Positions 26,796 through 34,699 of a stretch of DNA of 64,000 bases are shown here, in pieces. Each line of letters begins with the position of its first letter. Position 1 is the stretch's first letter. A program made the translations under genes and the position numbers. Origin of the DNA: Delta-02 sp964513565 (lineage in GTDB: Bacteria; Desulfobacterota; Syntrophorhabdia; Syntrophorhabdales; Syntrophorhabdaceae); assembly GCA_964513565.1 (NCBI GenBank), contig CAZENE010000008.1:29128-93127 (forward strand). Direction: 5' to 3'. The notes under the pieces were generated by a model, which was not told where the DNA came from, made no database searches, and saw only the letters and a program-made list of their open reading frames with translations.

Positions 26796-29045
26796 CTAAT
26801 ATTGGGTACCGATTGCAAAATCGAAAAGATTGTCTCTCTCGCTATTTTTAGGATTGAGATTAAATCCGAATTCCAGGCGAATTGGGCCAAGGGGTGAGAA
26901 CCAGCGTATGCCTGCTCCTGCTGCAGTCCTCATTCGGAGGCTGTTCCAGCTGTCAAAGCCGGCGCCAGTGTCAAAGAAGAGAACACCTTTTACAGCCGCT
27001 GGTTTGTAAATGGGGAAGATCCATTCGAAATTATAGAACATTTGATTCTTGGCGCCGATAGGTTCGTCGTTCTCATCCATCGGTCCCGCTTCTCCGTAGC
27101 GAAAACCGCGTATCGAGTTGAGGCCGCCGACATAAAATTTCTCGGTGATAGGGACATCCTTGCCGCCGTACCCTCCGATAGTACCCATCGTTCCTTTGAG
27201 GAAGAACGCGCTGTCCATGAATTTGACCGGTATATATCTGCCATAATACCCTGTAATGCTCACGAAATTATTGTCGCCGCCAAAAGGCCCGCCGGCTGTT
27301 TCCAGGACGACGCCGGCGTTGTCCCCCTTCGTCGGGTTCATGATATCATCTATCGTGTTCCTGGTAAGAGAAAAGATCATGCTGCTTGTAAGGCTTGTTC
27401 CTTCCTGTTCCTTGATATAAGTACTGGCGTCATCGGCAATATCGGTAACCTCCACATTTTCGAGGCGATATTTAATAGTGCCCTTGACGTAGTCGGTCAA
27501 CGGTTTGATAAGCGCAATGTTGCCGCCTGTTCTCTTGTAATCATACGTGTCCATATAGCGCTTGAAGTTGAAAATGCTGGCCCCGACAGAGAGATTTTTG
27601 TCGAATATGTATGGCTCGAGGTATGACAGCCTGAACTCGTTCGTATAGCTGCTGAGGGCCGCCTCAAGGGATACCCTTCTTCCTGTCCCGAAGAAATTTT
27701 CTTCGGATATGGACCCTGACACGATGACCTTTTCATACGTGCTGTAACCGGCGCCGACACTGAACGTTCCGGTCGGCTTTTCCTCGACGGACAGATCGAC
27801 ATTCACCTTTTTAGGATCCTCGGTTTTCACGATCTTGAAATCGGTATCCTTAAAAAATGTGGTGTTCTTCAGTTTTCTTTTACTTTCTTTGATGTTGCTG
27901 ATGGAGAAACGATCGCCTTCGGCAAATTTCAGCTCCCGCCGGACAACTTTGTCCCGGGTCCTTGTGTTGCCAACGATGTTCACCCTGTTAAAATATACTT
28001 CCTGATTCTTTGCGATGATGAAGCTGGTATTGACTATATGGTTGTCGTCATCGATAGTCGTCGTGGGCGAAACATCGGCAAAAGCGTATCCCATATCCTG
28101 ATAGATATCGGTAATTGTCAATACGTCTTCGTAAAAGACCGTGGTCCTGAATAACTGGCCCGGCTGTGTCTTTATCCTCTTGCGAAGCTCCTCCGGGGGG
28201 ATGATCATGTCACCGGCGAATTCCACCGTGCCTACCTTATGGATGACGCCTTCTTCGATCGGCGTTGTGATCGTGATGGTTTTGCCGTCCTTGGACATCG
28301 CGACATCGGGAACCCCCACCTGGACTTTGGTGTACCCGTTATCATGGTAGAAAGCCTCGAGGTTCCTGCGGTCCTGGGTCAGCGTGTCCTCATCGAGAAT
28401 GCCGGAGCCGGTAAACCAGGATAATAAGCCTTTTTCCTTGGTCTGCATATACTTTTTTAACGTACCGTCTTTAAAATGCTTATTCCCCGTAAAAGTGATC
28501 TTCCTGACATATGACTGCTGAGGTTCGTCAATAACAAAGGTAACTGTCGCATCATATTTTTCACCATAGTCGATATCGTATGTGACCTTGGTGGAATAGT
28601 ACCCTTTGCTGGCATAAAACTTTCTGATCTCGTCCATGCTTTCTTTGACTTTTTCAATATTGAGGACGGTGCCGGTCTTGACCTTTACCTTATCGATAAG
28701 GTCGTCCGTTTTTACTTTCTTGTTCCCTGATACCAGGATTGACTGGACGGGAGGCCTTTCAATGACCACGAAGGTAATGTCTTTCCCTTTTTCAGAATCG
28801 CCGATGTCGATCTGGACATCACTGAAAAAGCCGGTCTTATAAATATTTTTCATATCCTCGCGAATTTTATCGAGGTTATAGGCGTCACCCTCTTTGGTCT
28901 TTATATTGCTTGTGATGACTGCCGTGTCGACCCGTTCGTTTCCTGTAACGCCGACCATTGAAACCCGTTCGGTTTCCTGGGCGAATAACATGAAAGGAAT
29001 GCATAGGATCAGCAGGGAGAGGACGAGGCCTTTCAATTTTTTCAT
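26796..29045 (-). CDS. bamA: Outer membrane protein assembly factor BamA
   Basis: A 749-residue Omp85 protein, the core of the machine inserting beta-barrel proteins. A signal peptide covers residues 1-22. Five POTRA repeats span about residues 25-340, visible as recurring 'VxxVxFxGN' and 'Y...GYxxAxV' patterns. The barrel runs from about residue 345. Signature segments are GGLNSIRGFRYGEAGP (the VRGF-type loop, here IRGF) and the final strand GPIRLEFGFNLNP...FDFAIGTQY, which ends in an aromatic residue as the barrel signal requires. It follows nth by 69 nt. Confidence 0.96.
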   Translation of the reverse strand: MKKLKGLVLSLLILCIPFMLFAQETERVSMVGVTGNERVDTAVITSNIKTKEGDAYNLDKIREDMKNIYKTGFFSDVQIDIGDSEKGKDITFVVIERPPVQSILVSGNKKVKTDDLIDKVKVKTGTVLNIEKVKESMDEIRKFYASKGYYSTKVTYDIDYGEKYDATVTFVIDEPQQSYVRKITFTGNKHFKDGTLKKYMQTKEKGLLSWFTGSGILDEDTLTQDRRNLEAFYHDNGYTKVQVGVPDVAMSKDGKTITITTPIEEGVIHKVGTVEFAGDMIIPPEELRKRIKTQPGQLFRTTVFYEDVLTITDIYQDMGYAFADVSPTTTIDDDNHIVNTSFIIAKNQEVYFNRVNIVGNTRTRDKVVRRELKFAEGDRFSISNIKESKRKLKNTTFFKDTDFKIVKTEDPKKVNVDLSVEEKPTGTFSVGAGYSTYEKVIVSGSISEENFFGTGRRVSLEAALSSYTNEFRLSYLEPYIFDKNLSVGASIFNFKRYMDTYDYKRTGGNIALIKPLTDYVKGTIKYRLENVEVTDIADDASTYIKEQEGTSLTSSMIFSLTRNTIDDIMNPTKGDNAGVVLETAGGPFGGDNNFVSITGYYGRYIPVKFMDSAFFLKGTMGTIGGYGGKDVPITEKFYVGGLNSIRGFRYGEAGPMDENDEPIGAKNQMFYNFEWIFPIYKPAAVKGVLFFDTGAGFDSWNSLRMRTAAGAGIRWFSPLGPIRLEFGFNLNPKNSERDNLFDFAIGTQY

Positions 29046-29114
29046 ATGATTGCAAAATTACCAAAAAAACATCTCTTTTGTAAAGGTAAAAAAACCAATT
29101 ACGATTTATGGTGT

Positions 29115-29789
29115 TTATCGGGACCGGGTGACGCCCTTTTTCTGGCAGATGCCCAAGAGGCGGCATTCGCTGCATTTCGGGGACAGGGGGGTGCATATCC
29201 TTTGGCCGAATGTGACAAGCAGGATGTTATAGATGATCCAGTATTTCGGGGGCAGCACTTTTCTGAGTTCGTCCTCGGTCTGAGCGGGGGTCTTGGTCGA
29301 CACGCTCCCGAGTCTGTTCGAGATCCTGTGGACATGGGTATCGACGCAAATGCCGGGTTTCCCGTATCCTTCGGTAACGACAAGGTTTGCCGTCTTGCGT
29401 CCTATCCCGCGTATCGCGATCAGTTCTTCTATCGTATCGGGCACCCGTCCGCCGTGTACGTTGAGGATCACCGATGCGACCTCCTTCAGGACGTTCGCCT
29501 TGTTTCTGTAAAACCCAACAGGATAAATGAGCTTTTCGAGTTCCGTCTGGGGAATGTCGATAAGGTCTTGCGGGGTCCTGACGAGCGGCATAAGATTGCG
29601 CATGACCTTTTCAGTCGTTTCATCTTTCGTTCTCAAGCTCAGCAGGGTTCCCACCAGGACGATGAACGGGTCTTTTTTCGTTTCGAGGGACAACCGGGTA
29701 ACCACCGGCGCCGCCTCCGGATACATACCCTTCAGCACCTTCATCAGTTCATGAAAAGGAAATTGTTCTCTATTTTTCCTCTTTACCAT
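29115..29789 (-). CDS. nth: Endonuclease III
   Basis: A 224-residue base-excision DNA glycosylase/AP lyase for oxidised pyrimidines. The helix-hairpin-helix is IRGIGRKTANLVVTEGYG, with the catalytic Lys in RKTA. The catalytic Asp is in GICVDTHVHRISNRLG. The C-terminal [4Fe-4S] ligands are C-X6-C-X2-C-X5-C (CTPLSPKCSECRLLGIC). The start ATG lies within the last codons of the 34-residue ORF (7-nt overlap). Confidence 0.96.
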   Translation of the reverse strand: MVKRKNREQFPFHELMKVLKGMYPEAAPVVTRLSLETKKDPFIVLVGTLLSLRTKDETTEKVMRNLMPLVRTPQDLIDIPQTELEKLIYPVGFYRNKANVLKEVASVILNVHGGRVPDTIEELIAIRGIGRKTANLVVTEGYGKPGICVDTHVHRISNRLGSVSTKTPAQTEDELRKVLPPKYWIIYNILLVTFGQRICTPLSPKCSECRLLGICQKKGVTRSR

Positions 29790-29887
29790 AATTCTTTGCT
29801 GAATAATGAAAGCTCCCCAAACCCCTTCTTAAACGCAGGACTTTCAATGTACGCCTCGCGCTTTACGTATTTTTTATTGCGTTTCAT
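29783..29887 (-). CDS. 34-residue ORF inside an overlapping operon, unknown
   Basis: Starting MKRNKKYVKREAYIES and ending GELSLFSKELW. Its ATG overlaps the Mut7-C stop as ATGA, and its stop lies 7 nt inside the nth gene. The two junctions upstream in the same operon (MTAP/deaminase and deaminase/Mut7-C) have the same 4-nt ATGA overlap. That makes this frame look like a genuine member of a coupled chain rather than chance. It is basic at the N-terminus, with no Cys and no membrane segment. Alternatively it merely relays ribosomes from Mut7-C to nth. I do not recognise a family. Confidence 0.4.
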   Translation of the reverse strand: MKRNKKYVKREAYIESPAFKKGFGELSLFSKELW

Positions 29888-30330
29888 GATTCGCGCAAAA
29901 ACTCCGTTATCCGCAAATCCATTTCTTCTGTATGCGAACCTTCCCAGTATACCCGGCGGCATGACGGGCATATTCTGAACTCGTCATGATGATGGTAGAC
30001 ATATTCGGGCACAAAGGGCTCTATATCTAACTTCTTCGCCTCGGCCAGGGGCACGTTGCATTCAATGCACCGGTTCATAGTTGCCGACCGGTTTATATGC
30101 GGCGCGATGTACTCCTTTATCTCGAAAAGTTGTTCCCGCGGGTCGTTGCTGCGGACAATAACGGTTCCGGGACGACCTGTTTGCACGGAGCTTTTCGTGA
30201 AAAAGAGTCCCTGTCCTTCCATGGGAGGGGCCGGTCTGCCTTCACCCTGCCGCAAGTAAGGAGCGTCGAGCCCCAGCATCCTTAGGTAGCGGGCGAGCTT
30301 GCCAAGCATGACATCACATACGAAAATCAT
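29884..30330 (-). CDS. Mut7-C RNase-domain (DUF82) zinc protein
   Basis: A 148-residue protein of the Mut7-C family, predicted as a PIN-like RNase fused to a zinc ribbon. The N-terminus has the conserved Asp6 in FVCDVMLGKLARYLRMLG, and the mid-region is VIVRSNDPREQLFEI. A zinc ribbon is formed by CIEC (C88, C91) and CPSC (C121, C124) with the typical RRVYWEGSHTEEM. Overlaps of 4 nt on both sides place it between the amidohydrolase and the 34-residue ORF. RNA substrates of bacterial members are unknown to me. Confidence 0.88.
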   Translation of the reverse strand: MIFVCDVMLGKLARYLRMLGLDAPYLRQGEGRPAPPMEGQGLFFTKSSVQTGRPGTVIVRSNDPREQLFEIKEYIAPHINRSATMNRCIECNVPLAEAKKLDIEPFVPEYVYHHHDEFRICPSCRRVYWEGSHTEEMDLRITEFLRES

Positions 30331-31583
30331 TTTTTTACCAGATTGTGAGCCGTTTCGGAGGCCCGTGCCATGATCTCCTCTTCGCCGGGGACAGTGCGAT
30401 TCTCCATGAGTACCTCGCCTGCGCAGATGACGGTATCCACCGCGGAGCCGTTCGCTGCGTATACCATGTCGGAATATATTTCAAAATTAGGGATAAATTC
30501 AGGCCTCTTGAGGTCGATAAGGATGATATCGGGGCTTGCCCCTTCCTCGATCGACCATGTGCCAAGCCGGAAGATATCGGCGGCCGTCTGTGTCGCCATT
30601 TTGAATGTCTGCCGGGCCGGCAGCATCGTGGGGTCGGATGAAGAGAACTTGGCAAGGAGCGAGGCGAATTTCATCGTTTCAAGGATGTCGAGATGATTAT
30701 TCGATGCGCACCCATCCGTTCCGAAGCAGTAAGGTACCCGGGCATTTTGCACAAGACTGTGGGGGAATATTTTTTCCACCGCCAGCTTGAGGTTCGAAAC
30801 GGGAACATGTACGAGTTTTGCTCCGCGTTTTCCCAGGACCTCGACGTCGTTTTTTTCGAGCATGCATCCATGACACCCTATATAACGTTCGGACAGGATA
30901 CCGAGAGAGTCGAGAAACGCTGTCGGGGAAATGCCGTACATTTTATGTGAAAATACCGACTCGTTCTCTGTCTCCGCAAGATGCATGTGAATGAGGATGT
31001 CGTTCTCGGCGGAAAAATCGCGCATCCATTCGAGGCTTTCCCGGGAGACCGTGTATATTGCGTGAGGGCCGAATGTGAATGTGGCGTACGGCTCATAGGC
31101 CTTCGACAGGGCGTGCAATTCACGGTTGCGGGCGATCTGCTCCCGGCCCTTGCCCTTATCGAACATGTCGATGAACACGGCGCTGATGAACCCGCGCACT
31201 TTCATGTCTCTCACGGCGCGTGCGGTTGCTTCCCAGTGCCAGTACATATCGTTGAACACAGTAATACCGTTCTTGATCATTTCAAGGCAGGCAAGGCGTG
31301 CGCCCCAATAAACGTCGTCGGGGGTGAGTTTTTCCTCAAGCACCCAGATCTTTTCCTCGAGCCACGTCTTGAGCGGCATGTCGTCGGCGAATCCCCGGAA
31401 AAGGGTCATAGCCGCATGGGTATGCCCGTTGATAAAAGCGGGAAGGGCTGCCTTTCTGCGGCCGTCTATGATCCTGTCTGCAGCACGGTCGCACCCGGGA
31501 GACATTTCGACGATCGTGCCGTTTTCTATAAATATACTGGTTACCATTCCTTCGACCAGAACGTTCTTGATCAGGATATTCAC
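30327..31583 (-). CDS. mtaD: Amidohydrolase, S-adenosylhomocysteine / methylthioadenosine deaminase type
   Basis: A 418-residue metal-dependent deaminase of the TrzN/ATZ-like group. Metal ligands: FINGHTHAAMTLFRGFADD (HxH), HMHLAETENE, a His in IGCHGCML, and an Asp in YCFGTDGCASNNHLDILE. Related enzymes convert SAH, MTA or 5'-deoxyadenosine to their inosyl forms. The neighbouring MTAP-family phosphorylase, with an ATGA overlap, supports a role in recycling adenosyl by-products of SAM chemistry. The exact substrate cannot be read from sequence. Confidence 0.88.
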   Translation of the reverse strand: MNILIKNVLVEGMVTSIFIENGTIVEMSPGCDRAADRIIDGRRKAALPAFINGHTHAAMTLFRGFADDMPLKTWLEEKIWVLEEKLTPDDVYWGARLACLEMIKNGITVFNDMYWHWEATARAVRDMKVRGFISAVFIDMFDKGKGREQIARNRELHALSKAYEPYATFTFGPHAIYTVSRESLEWMRDFSAENDILIHMHLAETENESVFSHKMYGISPTAFLDSLGILSERYIGCHGCMLEKNDVEVLGKRGAKLVHVPVSNLKLAVEKIFPHSLVQNARVPYCFGTDGCASNNHLDILETMKFASLLAKFSSSDPTMLPARQTFKMATQTAADIFRLGTWSIEEGASPDIILIDLKRPEFIPNFEIYSDMVYAANGSAVDTVICAGEVLMENRTVPGEEEIMARASETAHNLVKK

Positions 31584-32275
31584 GCTGCGTTCCTATCTAT
31601 AAATGTATTAAGTATGTTTTCGATCGTCGACACGTTTTTTGAGACATTTCCAGAAATTTCATGCATGGTAAGAGGGGTCCTGTGTATCCCGTGACAATAG
31701 TTGTCAACCGAGCATATGCTGGCATACGGAAGTCCCACTTCCATTGCAAGGGTAGCCTCCGAGGCCAGGGTCATACCAACAATATCCCCGAACTTTTTCA
31801 GCATATTGATTTCCGCCCGGGTTTCCAATCGCGGGCCGATCGTCTGAACGTATATCCCGCCCATCTTTACCGACCGTGTATGCATGGTGCATATTGCAAA
31901 AACTTCACGGGCAAAGGTCTTGTCCATTGCAGGTATCATGAAACGGGCCTCATTATCGAAAAATGTTTCTATATGCCAGGGACAGACGAAATCGTCGGGA
32001 ATGATAAGGGTGCCCGGTTTGATTGTGCTTTTGAGGCTGCCTACGGAATTGACGGCCAATATCTTCTGCGCTCCCAGCTCTTTAAGGGCTGCGATGTTCG
32101 CCTTATGACCGATCCTGTGGGGCGGCAGGCAGGGATCCCCATGCCTCTGCAGGAATATCGCGTTGCCGGACGTTCTTACAACAACTGTCCCGAATTGCGT
32201 CGTGACATTACCTTCGCACCATTCGGCAAACACAGCCGTGTCAAGAAGTGACGTACCACCGATAATAGCATACAT
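31580..32275 (-). CDS. MTAP-family nucleoside phosphorylase
   Basis: A 231-residue PNP/MTAP-type enzyme, shorter than the usual 260-290. Motifs: AIIGGTSLLDTAVF, QRHGDPCLPPHRIGHKANI, ILAVNSVGSLKSTIKPGTL, IPDDFVCP, YVQTIGPRLETRAEI and EATLAMEVGLPYASICSVDN. The GMTLASEATLA segment supplies the Glu/Met that bind the ribose. It is coupled by ATGA to the deaminase, so an inosyl substrate (methylthioinosine or inosine) is plausible, rather than direct MTA cleavage. Confidence 0.88.
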   Translation of the reverse strand: MYAIIGGTSLLDTAVFAEWCEGNVTTQFGTVVVRTSGNAIFLQRHGDPCLPPHRIGHKANIAALKELGAQKILAVNSVGSLKSTIKPGTLIIPDDFVCPWHIETFFDNEARFMIPAMDKTFAREVFAICTMHTRSVKMGGIYVQTIGPRLETRAEINMLKKFGDIVGMTLASEATLAMEVGLPYASICSVDNYCHGIHRTPLTMHEISGNVSKNVSTIENILNTFIDRNAA

Positions 32276-32477
32276 ACCGTATGTTTCTACCGGTAAAGGC
32301 CAAATGAGTCAATAAAAATAATAGTTCCACCCTCCGTTCCGTGTTCTGCGTTCTGCATTCATCCGTTGACATAGAACGAGACGTAGAACATAGGTCGCAA
32401 GTGCCGCGACATGGTTGACTGAATGAACCATTGCAATACTCTTCACAGGAAGGATGGCGGGAGGGGAAGGACCTGCT
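32276..32477. other. Intergenic gap between ligA and the MTAP operon
   Basis: No gene is visible in these 202 nt. The part around 32336-32395 carries variants of the TTCTGCGTTCTGC and GAACGAGACGTAGAACAT motif, related to the window's recurrent intergenic repeat. It probably also holds the promoter of the leftward MTAP operon, but I found no convincing -35/-10 pair. Confidence 0.4.
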
Positions 32478-34487
32478 CTATTTCGCCTTTTTTATCATTT
32501 CCAAAAACTCCTCCTCGGTAAGCACCCTTATTCCCAGCTGACGCGCTTTGTTGAGTTTTGAACCGGCTTCCTCGCCCGCTACCACGTAATTGACCTTTTT
32601 GCTTACCGAGGAAGCGGTTTTGGCGCCGAGTTCCTCGACAGTGACCCGGACCAGGTCGCGTGACATCGAGGCAAGCGAACCGGTGAATACGAATGTTTGC
32701 CCGGCGAGGGGTTTGTCGCGTTTCTGTTCGTACTCAAGTACAACCCCGGCTGCAAGGATGCGCTCTATTGTCTGCCTGTTCTTGGGGTCACGGAAGAATG
32801 TCGTGATACTGTTTGCGGCTTCAGACCCTATTTCGGGAATGGCGATCAGGGTGCCGGCGTCCGCGGCCATCAGGTCATCTATCGACCTGAAACGCCCGGC
32901 AAGGAGCCCCGATACATGCTCGCCCACCTGACGGATGCCCAGCGCATAGATAAATCGTGCAAACGGGCGCTTTTTCGATGCCTCGATCGCATCCATGATA
33001 TTTTGCGCCGACCTGTCGGCCATGCGGTCCATACCGGCAAGGGTTTCCTTTTTAAGAAAATACAGGTCAGAGACATCACGTATGGTCCCACGGTCGACGA
33101 GCTGCTCGATCAATTTCGTGCCCAGCCCGTCGATGTCCATGGCGCGTTTTGACGCGAAATGCTCGATGGTCCCTTTGATCTGTGCGGGGCAGCTGATATT
33201 GACGCATCGCCGTATCGCCTCACCAGGGGGCCTTACCACGGGTTCGTCGCAGACGGGACAGCTCGAGGGCATCCGGAAGGGCTCGTTCCGTCCCGGCCTG
33301 TCCGGGTCAATGACCCGTACGACCTCGGGGATAACATCACCGGCGCGTGTCACTATGACGGAATCTCCGACCCTGACGTCCTTGCGTGCGATCTCGTCCT
33401 CATTGTGCAGTGTAGCCCTTGAGACCTCGACCCCTCCCACAATGACCGGCTTGAGGAAAGCGACCGGGGTCAGTGCGCCGGTCCGCCCGACGCTGACCAT
33501 GATATCGTCGACCGTCGTCGTTTCTTCCTGGGACTCAAACTTGAAGGCAATGGCCCATCGGGGGGAACGGGACACGGTGCCGAGGTCGGACTGGTAATCC
33601 ACCCTGTTCACTTTCATGACGGTCCCGTCGATCTCATACGGCATATCTTCCCGGATCGACCGTATAAAGTTGTAATGAGCGATCACCTCGTCAATCGAAC
33701 GGCATAGTTTGACATAGGGATTTACCCTGAATCCCCATTTCTGGAGATGGAGCAGGAGATCCATATGGGTTGAAAAGCCGGTTCCCGAGATCCGCCCCAT
33801 GCCGTAACAGAACACATTTAATTTTCTCCGGGCGGTGATCTTCGGGTCCAGCTGCCGAATGGACCCGGCCGCGGCATTTCTCGGGTTCGCGAAGAGCGCC
33901 TCTCCCGTAATTTCGCGCTCCGAGTTGAGGGCAAGAAATTCTTTTTTTCCCATGTAAACCTCTCCGCGGATCTCGAGGCGCTCAGGTACGGGAATTTCAT
34001 CCGGGCGCAGCCGGATCGGGACGGCCCGTATTGTTCTCAAATTCCGGGTGACATCTTCGCCGACATACCCGTCGCCTCGCGTTGAGCCAAGGGTAAAGAT
34101 GCCGTCAACATAGACGAGTTCTACCGCGAGCCCGTCTATCTTTACCTCCATTACATATTCGATCTCCCCGGTACCGAGGGTCTTCACGACACGTTTATGG
34201 AAATCACGAACTTCTTCTTCCGCCATCGCGTTCTGGAGGCTCAGCATGGGAACGGTGTGCGGCACGGTGGTGAAAGCCTCGAGGGGCTCCGCTCCGACCC
34301 TTTGGGTAGGAGAATTGGGATCGGCAAATTCCGGATTTTCCGATTCAAGGCGTGCAAGTTCGCCAAGGAGCCTGTCATATTCCTGGTCAGTGATGACAGG
34401 GTCGTCTAGCACGTAGTACCGGTAATTGTGGTAATCCAGCTCTTTCCTGAGCCGTGCTATCTTTTCACCGAGAGTTTCCTTTTCCAT
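32478..34487 (-). CDS. ligA: NAD-dependent DNA ligase
   Basis: A 669-residue full-length ligase. The adenylation domain has the active-site Lys in MEVKIDGLAVELVY and the LGSTRGDGYVGEDVT segment. It is followed by an OB fold, a four-Cys zinc finger (CPVC...CVNISC), helix-hairpin-helix repeats (about residues 450-580) and a C-terminal BRCT domain (GQTFVFTGSLASMSRDLVR). The N-terminal Ia region (YHNYRYYVLDDPVITDQEYD) that binds NMN is intact. It is the most upstream gene of the leftward set. Confidence 0.97.
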   Translation of the reverse strand: MEKETLGEKIARLRKELDYHNYRYYVLDDPVITDQEYDRLLGELARLESENPEFADPNSPTQRVGAEPLEAFTTVPHTVPMLSLQNAMAEEEVRDFHKRVVKTLGTGEIEYVMEVKIDGLAVELVYVDGIFTLGSTRGDGYVGEDVTRNLRTIRAVPIRLRPDEIPVPERLEIRGEVYMGKKEFLALNSEREITGEALFANPRNAAAGSIRQLDPKITARRKLNVFCYGMGRISGTGFSTHMDLLLHLQKWGFRVNPYVKLCRSIDEVIAHYNFIRSIREDMPYEIDGTVMKVNRVDYQSDLGTVSRSPRWAIAFKFESQEETTTVDDIMVSVGRTGALTPVAFLKPVIVGGVEVSRATLHNEDEIARKDVRVGDSVIVTRAGDVIPEVVRVIDPDRPGRNEPFRMPSSCPVCDEPVVRPPGEAIRRCVNISCPAQIKGTIEHFASKRAMDIDGLGTKLIEQLVDRGTIRDVSDLYFLKKETLAGMDRMADRSAQNIMDAIEASKKRPFARFIYALGIRQVGEHVSGLLAGRFRSIDDLMAADAGTLIAIPEIGSEAANSITTFFRDPKNRQTIERILAAGVVLEYEQKRDKPLAGQTFVFTGSLASMSRDLVRVTVEELGAKTASSVSKKVNYVVAGEEAGSKLNKARQLGIRVLTEEEFLEMIKKAK

Positions 34488-34699
34488 CCTGGCCGATCAC
34501 CTGCCTCACCGGAATATGCCCGCGACGCGCGTGCAACGATATCTGAATTTTAACATAACTGGCAGCAAATCTATTATGAATTCAACCTGGGCTCGATATG
34601 GTGCGCGATGTATCCGGATATTTCTCGCAACAAAATTGCCTGTAAAGGGTTTGCCCTGTTTTGGCGATAATAATGACAACTGGTAGAAAAGGGATAAGG

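Noticed and set aside
34488..34699. Possible cobalamin riboswitch before the TonB receptor
   Set aside because: No B12-box-like sequence or supporting stems were found; the gap looks unstructured.
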